The notes: generated by a model not told the origin, from the letters alone. A stretch of DNA of 64,000 nucleotides from Alteromonas genovensis (GCF_010500895.1 NZ_JAAAWO010000011.1:62001-126000); one strand, 5' to 3'. Counted from the stretch's first letter, positions 17,629 through 28,400 are shown. A program made the numbers and translations.

Positions 17629-20304
17629 ATGGCAAAATCACTGGTCATAGTCGAGTCACCAGCCAAAGCGAAAACGATAAATAAATATCTTGGTAAAGAT
17701 TTTATCGTAAAAAGTTCGGTTGGCCATGTTCGGGATCTTCCAACGAAGGCTTTAGGTAACGTAGAGCCTAAAATACCGGCTAAAGAACTCAAAACATACA
17801 GCGACGAAGCACGTCAGGAATACCTTCGCCGCCATGAATATTTAAAACTTGTAGACAGAATGGGCGTCGACCCTGAAAAGAATTGGCATGCTCATTATCA
17901 AGTGCTGCAAGGTAAAGAAAAAGTTGTTAATGAATTAAAAAAATTGGCTAAAGATGCCGACACCATCTATCTCGCAACGGATTTGGACCGAGAAGGAGAG
18001 GCCATTGCTTGGCATCTACAAGAATTACTCGGCAGCAAAGGCAAAACCTACCAGCGTGTGGTGTTTAACGAAATCACAAAAAATGCTATTCAGGATGCGT
18101 TCTCTGCGCCTGGTGAACTTAATATCTCTCGCGTTAATGCGCAGCAAGCACGACGGTTTCTCGATAGAGTCGTTGGTTTCATGGTATCGCCACTACTTTG
18201 GAAAAAAGTAGCCCGAGGATTGTCTGCAGGCCGCGTTCAGTCTGTTGCAGTGCGTTTGGTGGTAGAGCGTGAGCGAGAGATTAAAGCGTTTGTTCCCGAA
18301 GAGTTTTGGGATATTCACGCAGACCTTACCAGCAAGGAACAAGCCGCGCTAAAAATGCTTGTAGCCAAGTATCAGGGCAGTGCATTTAAGCCAAAAAATA
18401 AAGACGATGCAGATAAGGCATTAGCCGATTTAAAAGGTGCAGATTACACCGTTGAAAGTCGAGAGTCTAAGCCTACGTCAAGCCGTCCCTCTGCGCCATT
18501 TATTACATCAACCCTTCAGCAGGCGGCGAGCACTCGTTTAGGCTTTGGCGTTAAGAAAACCATGATGATGGCTCAGCGTCTTTATGAGGCTGGGTACATC
18601 ACGTATATGCGTACTGACTCAACCAACTTAAGTCAAGAAGCGGTTGAAAGTGCAAGGGCGTATATTACCGATAATTTCGGTGATAAATATTTACCCGATT
18701 CTGCCATACGCTACGGCAGTAAAGAGGGTGCACAAGAAGCTCACGAAGCTATTCGTCCTTCAAACGTGACCATAAGTGCGGCAAGCTTAGGCGATATGGA
18801 GCGTGATGCTCAGCGTCTTTACGAGCTAATTTGGCGTCAATTCCTAGCCTGTCAAATGACGCCTGCTAAATACGATGCAACAACGATTAAAGTGGTTGCG
18901 GCGGATTATGAACTCACCGCAAAAGGCCGAGTGCTTAAATTTGACGGTTGGACACGTGTTCAACCTCAGTTGCGCAAAAAAGGTGACGATGAATTATTGC
19001 TACCTGACGTGCAAAAGGGCGATTCACTTACGCTAAACGAGTTAGATCCAAAGCAGCATTTCACTAAGCCTGTAGCTCGCTTTAACGAAGCTTCCTTGGT
19101 AAAAGAGCTTGAAAAACGTGGCATTGGCCGTCCTTCGACTTACGCCAGTATTATCTCGACTATTCAAGATCGCGGTTATGTAAGACTAGATAATAAGCGC
19201 TTCTACGCTGAAAAAATGGGCGAGATAGTGAACGATCGATTGATGGAAAACTTCGACGATTTGATGAGCTTCGACTTTACCGCGAATATGGAGCAGCACT
19301 TAGATGATATTGCCGAAGGGAATAAAAATTGGAAGGACGTACTTAACGACTTTTACAGTGACTTCTACGGTAAATTGTTAAACGCTGAAAAAGACCCAGA
19401 AGACGGCGGTATGCGCCTAAACCAGGCTATTCCTGCTGGCATAGAGTGTGAGAAGTGCGGCCGTGAAATGAACGTTAGAACTGCCTCCACAGGGGTCTTT
19501 TTAGGATGCTCAGGCTACAATCTGCCACCTAAAGAACGCTGTACCAACACCATGAACCTAACATCGGGTGATGAGGTGGTTAAGGTTGATGACGAGGAAG
19601 AGTTAGAAACCGAAGCACTGCGCTCTAAAAAGCGTTGTGCTAAATGCGGCACAGCGATGGATAGCTATCTTGTGGATGAGACAAGAAAGCTTCACGTGTG
19701 TGGCAACACGCCTACCTGTGACGGCACGGTTGTTGAAACCGGCACCTTTAAAATAAAAGGCTACGACGGCCCTATCATTGAATGCGATAAATGCAGCAGT
19801 GATATGGAGCTGAAAAACGGTCGATTTGGCAAATACTTTGGTTGTACTAACGAAGAATGCAAAAACACCCGTAAGTTGCTTCGAAATGGTGAAGCAGCTC
19901 CACCTAAAGAAGATCCGGTGGATTTACCGGAACTTCCGTGCGAAAAAACCGACGCACACTTTATGCTACGTGACGGTGCTTCAGGTATCTTCTTGGCAGC
20001 CCACAACTTCCCTAAATCAAGAGAAACTCGTGCGCCTAAAGTTCACGAACTTGCTCGCTTCAGAGACCGTATATCGCCTAAGTTCTATTATCTTGCCGAT
20101 GCGCCAGCTAAAGATTCAGACGGAAACGAGACTATTGTTCGTTACAGCCGTAAGACTAAGCAGCAGTACGTAATGAGTGAGAATGCAGAGGGCAAAGCTA
20201 CCGGATGGTCGGCGTGGTATGAGAGCGGCAAATGGCAAGAGCAGACCCCGAAAAAGCCAGCGGCAAAGAAGCCAGCGGCAAAATCTAACGCCAAAAAGAA
20301 GTAA
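17629..20304 (+). CDS. topA: DNA topoisomerase I
   Basis: An 891-residue type IA topoisomerase. The Toprim domain begins [19 protein letters not shown] and contains the acidic triad in [17 protein letters not shown]. The active-site tyrosine is about Y326 in [13 protein letters not shown]. Three C4 zinc-ribbon modules follow, starting [20 protein letters not shown] and [11 protein letters not shown] basic tail ([17 protein letters not shown]) ends the protein. It relaxes negative supercoils behind RNA polymerase. The yaiL-like gene starts 24 bp downstream and elaA next, suggesting a three-gene operon. Confidence 0.97.
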   Translation: MAKSLVIVESPAKAKTINKYLGKDFIVKSSVGHVRDLPTKALGNVEPKIPAKELKTYSDEARQEYLRRHEYLKLVDRMGVDPEKNWHAHYQVLQGKEKVVNELKKLAKDADTIYLATDLDREGEAIAWHLQELLGSKGKTYQRVVFNEITKNAIQDAFSAPGELNISRVNAQQARRFLDRVVGFMVSPLLWKKVARGLSAGRVQSVAVRLVVEREREIKAFVPEEFWDIHADLTSKEQAALKMLVAKYQGSAFKPKNKDDADKALADLKGADYTVESRESKPTSSRPSAPFITSTLQQAASTRLGFGVKKTMMMAQRLYEAGYITYMRTDSTNLSQEAVESARAYITDNFGDKYLPDSAIRYGSKEGAQEAHEAIRPSNVTISAASLGDMERDAQRLYELIWRQFLACQMTPAKYDATTIKVVAADYELTAKGRVLKFDGWTRVQPQLRKKGDDELLLPDVQKGDSLTLNELDPKQHFTKPVARFNEASLVKELEKRGIGRPSTYASIISTIQDRGYVRLDNKRFYAEKMGEIVNDRLMENFDDLMSFDFTANMEQHLDDIAEGNKNWKDVLNDFYSDFYGKLLNAEKDPEDGGMRLNQAIPAGIECEKCGREMNVRTASTGVFLGCSGYNLPPKERCTNTMNLTSGDEVVKVDDEEELETEALRSKKRCAKCGTAMDSYLVDETRKLHVCGNTPTCDGTVVETGTFKIKGYDGPIIECDKCSSDMELKNGRFGKYFGCTNEECKNTRKLLRNGEAAPPKEDPVDLPELPCEKTDAHFMLRDGASGIFLAAHNFPKSRETRAPKVHELARFRDRISPKFYYLADAPAKDSDGNETIVRYSRKTKQQYVMSENAEGKATGWSAWYESGKWQEQTPKKPAAKKPAAKSNAKKK

Positions 20305-20327
20305 CTTAATAGGTAATTGAACGAAAT

Positions 20328-20867
20328 ATGGCCTCTTTACAAGACCAACTTTTAAAAGCGGGATTAGCGGATAAAGGCACGGCTAAAAAAGCCCGTGCTG
20401 AAAAGCGTAAAAAGCAGAAACAGAAGAAGCCAGTAGTGGATGAAGCCACTCTGGCTGCTCAAAAAGCAGCAGAAGAGAAAAAGGAACGTTCTCGAGAGCT
20501 GAACCAGCTTCAGCAAAACGAACGAGAGAAACGCTCGATTGCCGCTCAGGTGAAGCAGCTTATTGAAACCAATAAGCAAGCGCGTAAAGGCGATATGGTG
20601 CTCAATTTCACCCACGATAATGTTGTGAAACGTATGTACGTGAACGCAGACATTCATCGTCAGGTAACTAAAGGTCGTTTAACCGTCGTGTTACTTGATG
20701 ATGCGTACGAGCTAGTGCCTACGCCTGTGGCAGATAAAATAGCCCAGCGCGACGATAGCTTTATTGTTTACCGAGCTGATTTAGATAAAAGCGGCACCGA
20801 CGGTAAAGATGAAGCAGAAGACGATTGGTATGCAGACTACGACATTCCTGATGATTTAACGTGGTAA
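20328..20867 (+). CDS. yaiL: DUF2058 family protein (YaiL)
   Basis: A 179-residue protein matching DUF2058/YaiL. The N-terminus MASLQDQLLKAGLADKGTAKKARAEKRK is followed by a long Lys/Gln/Glu coiled region (about 20-85). A compact C-terminal part follows, with YVNADIHRQVTKGRL and the acidic end DDWYADYDIPDDLTW. The highly charged helix suggests nucleic-acid or ribosome association. Function is unknown to me. It follows topA closely and overlaps the possible first start of the next gene. Confidence 0.85.
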   Translation: MASLQDQLLKAGLADKGTAKKARAEKRKKQKQKKPVVDEATLAAQKAAEEKKERSRELNQLQQNEREKRSIAAQVKQLIETNKQARKGDMVLNFTHDNVVKRMYVNADIHRQVTKGRLTVVLLDDAYELVPTPVADKIAQRDDSFIVYRADLDKSGTDGKDEAEDDWYADYDIPDDLTW

Positions 20868-20875
20868 ATGGTTTG

Positions 20876-21325
20876 GTGATTACTTGGCAACTGTGTTCGT
20901 TCAATGAATTAACGACTAATCAACTCTTCGACTTGTTAAAGTTGAGAGTTGATGTGTTTGTGGTTGAGCAAACCTGTCCGTACCCTGAACTTGACGAAAA
21001 AGACAGGCACCCTGACACTCGGCACCTTATGGGGTTTGTTGATGGTGTCTTAGTTGCTTGTGCGAGGCTGCTGTCTAAGGGTGTTAGCTTTCCGTCAGTC
21101 AGTATTGGGCGAATTGCAACGCATAAAGACGTTCGCGGTAAAGGGGCAGGTAAAACGTTAGTGAGTAAAGCGATAGCAGAGTGTGAAATGCTGTGGCCTA
21201 ATGAAGCTATTGAAATAGGCGCACAAGAGTATCTTTTGTCTTTCTATGAAAGCTTTGGTTTTGTTTCTTCATCGCCCATGTATTTGGAAGATGATATCCC
21301 TCATGTGGATATGAAAAGAGCGTAA
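20876..21325 (+). CDS. elaA: GNAT family N-acetyltransferase, ElaA type
   Basis: About 149 residues of the ElaA-type GNAT fold: LRVDVFVVEQTCPYPELDEKD, the acetyl-CoA loop IATHKDVRGKGAGKTLV, and GAQEYLLSFYESFGF. The GTG chosen (VITWQLCSFNEL) lines up with E. coli ElaA MIEWQ. An earlier GTG overlaps the yaiL stop and would add five residues; neither has a good ribosome site, so translational coupling is likely. The acetyl acceptor is unknown. Confidence 0.85.
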   Translation: MITWQLCSFNELTTNQLFDLLKLRVDVFVVEQTCPYPELDEKDRHPDTRHLMGFVDGVLVACARLLSKGVSFPSVSIGRIATHKDVRGKGAGKTLVSKAIAECEMLWPNEAIEIGAQEYLLSFYESFGFVSSSPMYLEDDIPHVDMKRA

Positions 21326-21343
21326 ATCGCTTCCGCTAGAACA

Positions 21344-21377
21344 ATGCTTTCAATCCCCCAGTGCTTTCAACCCCTCA
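21344..21377. repeat. 17-bp tandem duplication after elaA
   Basis: Two contiguous copies of RTGCTTTCAAYCCCYCA (three transitions between them) lie 18 bp after the elaA stop codon. Confidence 0.75.
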
Positions 21378-21640
21378 ATGCATCAAGCTTTTTGAGTCTA
21401 TTCAGTCATTTCAACTGCCACATAAGCTTAAAGGCTAGTGTCGGCATTCGCCCTGGGGCAATGACAATAAAGCGTTAGTCAGTTTTAGCGAGGATCCACT
21501 TGGATTCTTTTAGTTAGCCGGCAGAAGGTTGAAAGTATTAATGGCGAAAGTAGGAGGGCAGAGAAGAAGGGCATAGGTTTTTTAATCTTCTGTTCATTTT
21601 CTTTTAATGAGGCGTAAAAGGTTTCGTTATAATTTTTCTC

Positions 21641-21816
21641 TACTATTGGAAGGGTAGCAAGTGCAGTTGCCCTGTTGCTTAAAGGACATCAGGGATGTCG
21701 GCGGAATATCTTGGGTTAAGGATTTGATGTGTGTGCCAATGATAAACCGCGTTAACGACAAAACCGCCACTATCGCTACAACTATGCCCAACGTTGTCCC
21801 TTCGTTGGGCTTTTTC
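21641..21816 (+). ncRNA. Candidate small RNA with CsrA-like binding hairpin
   Basis: A perfect TATAAT (21628-21633, poor -35) is followed by about 175 nt of structured, non-protein-like RNA ending in a strong terminator. Predicted hairpins are AGGG(TA)GCAA with TTGCCCT (about 21650-21676) and GACATC-AGG-GATGTC. The second presents GGGA in the context CAGGGATGT, very like the CsrA selection consensus ACARGGAUGU. Further GGA motifs occur in TTGGAAG, GGCGGAA and AAGGATT. It sits alone between elaA and a two-component system. The promoter and role are inference. Confidence 0.45.
21786..21815 (+). terminator. Rho-independent terminator of the candidate small RNA
   Basis: GCCCAACG and CGTTGGGC form an 8-bp stem with a 9-nt loop, followed by TTTTTCTATTT on the plus strand only. 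No plus-strand protein gene ends nearby. Confidence 0.85.
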
Positions 21817-21827
21817 TATTTGCGGTT

Positions 21828-22499
21828 TTATTTAACCGTTAACCGATAACCATTTCCACGCAATGTTTCTATTGAAATTGAGTCATTGGCGTTGAGCTTT
21901 TGCCTCAGTCGACTGATGTATACATCCACAACGTTGGTGAGTGGATCGCTATGGCTTTTCCAAACTCGACTCAGTATTCGTTCTCGTGAGAGCACTTTCT
22001 CCGCATTTTCAGCAAAGTAATACAAGGTGTCATATTCTAGCTTTGTTAGTGATAGCTCATCGCCGCACAAGGTAACAATTCTAGAATCTTTATCAATTTG
22101 CAAAGGGCCCACTGTTAAACTGTCGTCCACAGTTGCCGATCCCGCTCTGCGTTTTAGTGCAGTGATACGCGCTAATAACTCGTCAAAGTCGAAAGGTTTA
22201 CACAAATAGTCATCAGCACCTAAAGTAAGGCCGTTAACGCGCTCTTTCACGTCATCCACGGCAGTCAGTAGCAATACCATTGGTGCATTTGGCATGGCCT
22301 TTATCGTGGGTAAAAGCTCAACGCTGTCCTCATCGCCAAACATTCTATCTAGCACTGCAATACTTGGCGATTCTTGTCGAATTCGTGTAATTAGATTGTG
22401 TAAGGTGCTTTCTTCTACGCATTGATATCCCTCGGCGCTGAGACCGCGAGATAAGAATCGTAATAGAGGTGCCTCGTCGTCGGCAATTAAAATTTTCAT
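21828..22499 (-). CDS. OmpR/PhoB-family response regulator
   Basis: A 223-residue two-domain regulator. The receiver has the acidic pocket ADDE (D7, D8), phosphoacceptor D51 (AVLDRMFG), switch threonine in LLLTA and lysine in LCKPFD. The C-terminal winged helix shows LSLTKLEYDTLYYFAE, VDVYISRLRQKL and ETLRGNGYRL. It would bind DNA as a dimer after phosphorylation by the kinase encoded just upstream (57 bp gap). The regulated genes are unknown. Confidence 0.9.
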   Translation of the reverse strand: MKILIADDEAPLLRFLSRGLSAEGYQCVEESTLHNLITRIRQESPSIAVLDRMFGDEDSVELLPTIKAMPNAPMVLLLTAVDDVKERVNGLTLGADDYLCKPFDFDELLARITALKRRAGSATVDDSLTVGPLQIDKDSRIVTLCGDELSLTKLEYDTLYYFAENAEKVLSRERILSRVWKSHSDPLTNVVDVYISRLRQKLNANDSISIETLRGNGYRLTVK

Positions 22500-22556
22500 T
22501 ATAAGTTTTTCTCTTTCTTGTTTATTCGCTGGCAGCCCTAAAAGCCGACGCTAGCG

Positions 22557-24113
22557 TTAATGCGATGCAGGCTTTTTCAAGGATAATGTAAAGACAGACC
22601 CCTTCGATAGCTCTGAGCGTGCAGTGAGTGTACCGCCGTGCGCCTCAGCAATGGCCTTTGCAATTGAAAGGCCTAAGCCCATGCCATCTCCCTGTCGCTT
22701 AAGGCGAACAAAGCGTTCAAAAATATGTTCTAAGTCCGATGAGGAAATACCATCGCTGGTATCCATAATATTAATACGTATCCAGTTATTATCATCGTCT
22801 AGTGCTACTATAATGGGGGCGCCGGGTGAGGAATATTTGTTAGCATTTTCAACTAAAATGGTTAATGCCTGAATGATCCGCTCTTTGTCTATAACAACAC
22901 TCTGGTTGTGTTGAAGTTGGCTCTGAAAAGTAATGTCACGTGTTTTAATCACTTTCTGCCACTTTGTCACTTGCTCAGAAAGTTCACTCTCGAGAGTGCA
23001 CTGAGCAACGTCTAAGGTAAATTCGTGCATTTCCGCCCTTGCCAATAAAAGCAAATCGTCTACCAGCTTACTGAGCTTTACAGATTGCTCTAAAATGGTG
23101 TTAAGCGTTTCTTGGTAAATTTCCACAGTAGCGGTTTGCTGACGAAGGGTGACCTGGGCTTCTCCTCGGATTATAGTGAGAGGGGTACGCAGCTCGTGAC
23201 TCACATCTGCCATAAACTGACGACGTTTAGTATCGAGTTGCGTCAGCTTGTTATTGACCTCCTGCAGTGCCCGCGTTCGTGTTTCCACCTCATACTCAAG
23301 TTGCTTTCGGTGTGCAGACGCTTTGTCTTCATGGGCGCCAAGCCGCACAATCATAGAATTAAACGCTTTAACTAAATCGGTAAATTCGCTATCAAGAGTT
23401 TCTGGTAGCCGATAGTGATAGTTACCGGAGGCAATAGCGTCTGTTCCCGTTCGAATAACAGTGAGCGGATGATACAACGCATTAAATAGCCAATAGCAAC
23501 CTAGTAGGATAAACGGGCATGTTATGGCACCTAAAATAATGGTAAACCAAACAATACTGGTATTGAGTGTATCTATACTTGAATTAATACCCGACACCAC
23601 ACTGCTTTGGCGCACTACAGCGGCATTAATGGCTTCACGAAATTGATTATCAATGGTGCTTTCAAGCAGCGTATGCAGTCTTTCTTGCTCTTTTAATGGA
23701 GTACTATCATTGCGCGAGGCTATAGCGCGAAATTCGCCGACAATACTGCCAATCAATGCCTCTAGTTCGTCAGTGTCTTCAACACTTCCCTGAGTTGCGT
23801 CAAGGCCAAGCGCGTCACGCTGAGCAAGCTCAAATTGTTTTATTCTTGCTATAGATTGGTCAATTCTTTCCTGTTTATTTCTTACGTTTGCTTGGTTCGC
23901 ACTTTTTCCGAAGATAAGTTCATCAGTCAGTTGTTTAAATAGTCGGTAAGATGTACTGGAAAGCTGCTGATGTTCAGACAATAAGGACTGAGCCAGCTGA
24001 CTTTGTTCTAAATTGGTTCGCGTAAGATGTGCAGTTACCGCAGCGCTAGCAAGGGCGATGAATAGAATAAAGGTAGAGAGAAGGCCAAAAAGATATAGTT
24101 TGCGTTTGTACAT
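22557..24113 (-). CDS. Membrane sensor histidine kinase
   Basis: A 518-residue kinase. A first helix (about 8-29), a helical periplasmic sensor (30-185), a second helix (about 188-212) and a HAMP domain (213-265) precede a coiled coil. The H-box DVSHELRTPL carries the phosphoacceptor H306. The N-box is VENANKYSSPG and the G2-box is GDGMGLGLSIAK. The G1-box reads DTSDGIS, where DxGxGI is usual, so the first glycine is replaced by Ser; ATP binding may still work. The ligand is unknown. It is cotranscribed with the downstream regulator. Confidence 0.9.
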   Translation of the reverse strand: MYKRKLYLFGLLSTFILFIALASAAVTAHLTRTNLEQSQLAQSLLSEHQQLSSTSYRLFKQLTDELIFGKSANQANVRNKQERIDQSIARIKQFELAQRDALGLDATQGSVEDTDELEALIGSIVGEFRAIASRNDSTPLKEQERLHTLLESTIDNQFREAINAAVVRQSSVVSGINSSIDTLNTSIVWFTIILGAITCPFILLGCYWLFNALYHPLTVIRTGTDAIASGNYHYRLPETLDSEFTDLVKAFNSMIVRLGAHEDKASAHRKQLEYEVETRTRALQEVNNKLTQLDTKRRQFMADVSHELRTPLTIIRGEAQVTLRQQTATVEIYQETLNTILEQSVKLSKLVDDLLLLARAEMHEFTLDVAQCTLESELSEQVTKWQKVIKTRDITFQSQLQHNQSVVIDKERIIQALTILVENANKYSSPGAPIIVALDDDNNWIRINIMDTSDGISSSDLEHIFERFVRLKRQGDGMGLGLSIAKAIAEAHGGTLTARSELSKGSVFTLSLKKPASH

Positions 24114-24189
24114 AAGAGCAGAGAGCTTCCGATAGTTATAGCTATTACGTTAGGTTATTGTAAATTGGTCACTTATAAACCCAGTAATC

Positions 24190-24242
24190 CCAAGTATTGC
24201 TATCAAAAGTATCGCTACCCCAAGTATCGCTATCAAAAGCAT
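24190..24242. repeat. Direct repeat upstream of the kinase gene
   Basis: CCAAGTATYGCTATCAAAAG followed by YAT occurs twice with a 30-bp period (24190-24212 and 24220-24242). Only two positions differ. It lies between the phosphotransferase 3' end and the kinase start, where an autoregulatory site could sit. Confidence 0.75.
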
Positions 24243-24261
24243 TTGGAAATAGACCCGTATT

Positions 24262-25338
24262 CTAACTAGAGCTGCCTTTTAGCATTGATAACGCGATAGA
24301 AGTTTGATGTTGTAGCGCTTTATCAATCTTCCAATGTTGTGGACTCCACCCTGCTAAAAATCGATGAAAGTCAGCACAAGCGATGGGGTAGAGTGTACGC
24401 CACTCTTTGATGAGTAGAGGTATTTCAGATTTTTCTAGTGCTGTTGGCGGCGCAGATTCGTATGCTTGAGAACCCACTGAGCAGCGCTGGTGTAAGGCTA
24501 ACGCTAGCGCTTTAAAATAAACCTCTAAGCAGTGCTCAGAGTATGTTACTTGGTCATCTTCACTTAGCGCGCTCCCTAAAAAATACGCTACATCTTTTAC
24601 ACCTACACCAAATCCAACGTATTGAAAGTCTACTGCCGCGCAAGACTGAAAATCAGGTGTAAAACAAAAGTTGGCGACCTTAGCATCACCATGCACCAGG
24701 GTTTGGTATTTAGCGTTGTTAAGCACGCTGTCTATTTTGCTTGCGCTATCTTTTAATTGGCAGGGAGTCATGGCTTGGTATTCATCTTCACGGGTTTTTA
24801 AATGCCAATAGGTACCCGTATCCCAAAGCAATACATTATTAGTTTGAAAATACGATTTTGTGTGAATAAAGCGACTGTGAAATTCAGCCAACCAGGTAAG
24901 CACTATCTCGGCCTGCGCCACTGTCAGTCCGAGGGTTGTTTGCGTAAAACCTAACTTTCCAAGGTCTTCCATGACTAATAACGTGCTGTCACCGTCCTTC
25001 GCGGCTGCGATACAGCGAGGGGTTTTACAGCGTTCGTTGGTAAAAGGTTGAGCATACTGGTAAAAACTGTTTTCAATAGCAAATGAGCGCAGCTTTCTGT
25101 TATGGCCAGTATCACCGTTCCAGCCTCGAGGGTGTTTGTGAGTTGCAGGTGTCACCGCGCATTTCACCACCGCAGATAAAGGCGCTGCAAGGTGACTGTT
25201 TCTAGCAGGTTGCAGGGCTGCCCGAAAGCAGGCGCCATAGCCGCTCCATAGTGTTTGAATGAGCGACGTCTCAATTGCGTTTGCCTGACAATGTTGTTCT
25301 AGCCAAGATACGAAGTGTGGGTTAACGGGGTGACTCAT
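24262..25338 (-). CDS. Kinase-like phosphotransferase family protein
   Basis: A 358-residue protein of the aminoglycoside phosphotransferase/ecdysteroid-kinase-like fold. The catalytic loop is TLVHGDAKVANFCF (HGDxxxxN) and the metal-binding element is AAVDFQYVGFGVGVKDVAYFL. A hinge-like LLVMEDLGKLGF occurs near the middle. Members phosphorylate small hydroxylated molecules such as choline or sugars; the substrate here cannot be told. The glycine loop is poorly defined. It is a separate transcription unit, convergent with nothing and lying beyond the rne terminator. Confidence 0.75.
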   Translation of the reverse strand: MSHPVNPHFVSWLEQHCQANAIETSLIQTLWSGYGACFRAALQPARNSHLAAPLSAVVKCAVTPATHKHPRGWNGDTGHNRKLRSFAIENSFYQYAQPFTNERCKTPRCIAAAKDGDSTLLVMEDLGKLGFTQTTLGLTVAQAEIVLTWLAEFHSRFIHTKSYFQTNNVLLWDTGTYWHLKTREDEYQAMTPCQLKDSASKIDSVLNNAKYQTLVHGDAKVANFCFTPDFQSCAAVDFQYVGFGVGVKDVAYFLGSALSEDDQVTYSEHCLEVYFKALALALHQRCSVGSQAYESAPPTALEKSEIPLLIKEWRTLYPIACADFHRFLAGWSPQHWKIDKALQHQTSIALSMLKGSSS

Positions 25339-25383
25339 CGCTTAGCTCCTCATTTTTATGACTTATTTTAGGACGAGAGGCAT

Positions 25384-25410
25384 AAAAAAGCCGCTTAAAA
25401 CAGCGGCTTT
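25384..25410 (-). terminator. Rho-independent terminator of rne
   Basis: Read on the minus strand, AAAGCCGC and GCGGCTTT form an 8-bp stem followed by TTTTTT. It begins 42 bp after the rne stop codon. Confidence 0.9.
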
Positions 25411-25451
25411 CATTATTAGAGACGTTTTATCTCAAAGGTTCTAGCAAACGC

Positions 25452-28400
25452 TTAATCTACGCTGCCTGGCAGTGTAGCAGGAGCAGATGCTCGCGCTGAT
25501 ACCTGAGCCATGTTTGCAGTTTTACCGCAAACCGTTACAGCGGGGCGAGAATCATCTGACTTCGCTGTAAGCTTCACATCGACAAACTCATCGTCAACAG
25601 ACGCTGGGGTTGTCATTGGGTGAGACGCTCTGCGTTTTCCTGTTCCGCTTGCACCTAGTGCCGATGCTGGCTTGTCAGCCTTTTTAGCTGTTGCAGATAC
25701 TACAGGCTTTTCATCGGCTACAGGCTTAGAAGGCGCTGAAGGCTCAATATTCGCTGAAGGCTCCTTCCCCGCTGAAGGCTCCTTACCCGCTGAAGGCTCT
25801 TCAACCACTGCTGGCTTGTCTTCAGCTACAGACTGCTTGGCTGCAGGTGCTTCTGCTGCCTCAGTAGCTTCCTCAGCTAAGTTTATTTCAACTTGCTTTG
25901 GTGCTGCTGTTTCAGCGCTATCTTGTTGAGCCGCTTTTACAGGCGCTTCTTCAGTACCACTTGCTTTTGCTGCTTCATCTGCTTGCGGGGCTGCCTCGAA
26001 CTGCAATTCATCTTGAACCGCTTCAACACTTGGCGCCACCGCTGATTCTTTCGCTAGCTCTTCAGACTGAACAGAAGCGTCAGCAACAGGCGCTTTAGTC
26101 TCTTCAACGGTTGACGTTGTTTGCTCAGCAGTTGCAGTTACCGCTTCTTTAATGCCATCCGGTTGTGCATTTGTTGACTGCACTTCTGAAGAGAGCACGC
26201 CAGGTTGTGTAGCCTGCGTTTCATCAACGTTTACTGGCGCAGTATTATTATGATTGTCGTTACTACTCTCGGTAGTACCTTCCTCATTTTGCTGCGCTTC
26301 TTTCTTACGACGTTGACCTGCCGCGCGAACGTGACGAGGAGAGCGACGTGAACGTCCTCTGCTTTCACGTTTTTGGCCGTTTTCGTCGTTAGTTAACTCT
26401 GAAATTACTGCTGCTTCTTGAGTTTCCTCGTTGGCGTCAGAGGTTTCTGCCGTCGACCCGATAACCGTTTTTTGCTTAGCGTGATGCTTCTCTAACGGCT
26501 TTCCTGCTGCGTCTTCAGTAACAGGTGCAGAGTTAACAACTTGCTCGTCAGGCTGCTTCTCAGTTCTTTCTGGCTTCTTAGGTGCAGCTGGTTTAGTTTC
26601 AGCTTTTGGCACACTTTGCGCATTAGCATTTGCTGAGTCATCTTTGTTGACTCGAACGCTGCGACGCTTATCACGACGCTTTCTGCGCTCGGCAACTTCA
26701 CGTTTCTTCTCAACCTGATTGTCCTGTTGTTCCACATTGTCATTAACAGGAGCGTCTTGTTGAGGCTTTTCGTGCTTTGGCTTTTGCTGCTCATCACGAG
26801 GCTGCTGCGCTCTGCGAGGCTTGCGGCCACGGTTGTTGCGCTTGTCGTCTTGATCACTGCGTGGTGGGCGTTGCTCCTGCTCACCGTCTTTTGCTTGAGC
26901 TGGATTATTGCGACGGGTATTTTTACGAGGCTTACGACGACGGTCGTCATTATTGCGAGTATTACGCGGGTTTTTACCTTTGTAATTAGACGACGTTTTC
27001 TCGTTTTTCTCTTGGTTTTCCTTTGGCTTAGCTTCAGGCTTGTTGCTATCACCAAATACATCGTTTATCCACTTACCAATGCGAGCGAATAATGATGAAG
27101 ATTCGTTTGTTTGTGCCGCTTTTTCCTGAACTTTAGGCTGAGCAACAGGTGCTGCCGTAGTAGGAGCAACAAGGCCTTTAAGTGCAGGCTCTTCACGCTT
27201 AACAGGGGCAGTGGTCGTCGTCACTTTCTCTGTTTCCACAGCAGGCATTAGCTCAACTTCATAGCTTGCATCTTGCAGGGCATCATCTGGACGACGGCGC
27301 TCTACTTGATAATGAGGCGTTTCTAAATTTGCGTTTGGAATAAGCAGCAAATCAACACCGTGGCGCTTCTCAAGAAGCTGAATAGACTTGCGCTTTTCAT
27401 TTAACAGGTACGTTGCCACCGACACTGGTAGCTGCGCTTCAATCTGTCCCGTATTCTCTTTGATACTTTCTTCTTCTAATATGCGAAGAATAGAAAGTGC
27501 AAGAGATTCAGTACCACGAATAGTACCGTGACCTGAACAACGTGGACATACATGATGGGCAGATTCGCCAAGGGAAGGGCGCAAACGCTGACGAGACATT
27601 TCAAGAAGACCAAAGCGAGAAATACGGCCTAACTGGACGCGAGCTCTGTCGCTTCGTACCGCGTCTTTCATGCGGTTTTCCACATCGCGCTGATGTCTAA
27701 CTGGGGTCATATCAATAAAGTCGATAACCACTAACCCACCGAGATCACGCAAGCGCAACTGGCGAGCAATTTCATCAGCCGCTTCTAGGTTTGTGTTCAG
27801 TGCCGTTTCTTCAATATCTCCGCCTTTTGTTGAACGAGCAGAGTTGATATCAATAGAGGTTAAAGCTTCTGTTGGGTCAATAACAATTGAACCGCCCGAT
27901 GGTAAGCGTACTTCTCTTTGGAATGCAGATTCTATCTGGCTTTCTATTTGGTAGTGGCTAAACAAAGGTACTTCGCCGCGATACAGTTTTACGCGGTTTG
28001 CGAAGTCGGGGCGAACCAGTTCGATATGCTGAAGTGCTTGCTCGTAGATACTGGTTTTGTCGATGAGAATTTCACCGATGTCACGACGTAGGTAATCGCG
28101 AATAGCGCGAACAATAACGTTACTTTCTTGGTGAATTAAGAACGGTGCTTCACGCTCTTGGGCCACTGCAGATATCGCGTCCCAGTGCTTAAGAAGTACT
28201 TTCAAATCCCATTCTAATTCTTCATACGACTTGCCAACGCCAGCCGTGCGCACAATAAGGCCCATTCCGTCTGGAAGGTCTAATTTGCCTAATGATTCTT
28301 TAAGTTCTGTACGCTCATCACCTTCGATACGACGTGAAATACCGCCAGCACGAGGGTTGTTTGGCATAAGAACTAAATAACTGCCTGCTAACGATAAGAA

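Noticed and set aside
21661..21849. 62-residue frame in the candidate small RNA
   Set aside because: It reads through the terminator hairpin, starts with GTG without a ribosome site, and resembles no family.
26492..27092. Long frames on both strands across the rne tail
   Set aside because: They are shadows caused by the low-complexity Arg/Lys/Gln and Ala/Glu coding sequence of RNase E.
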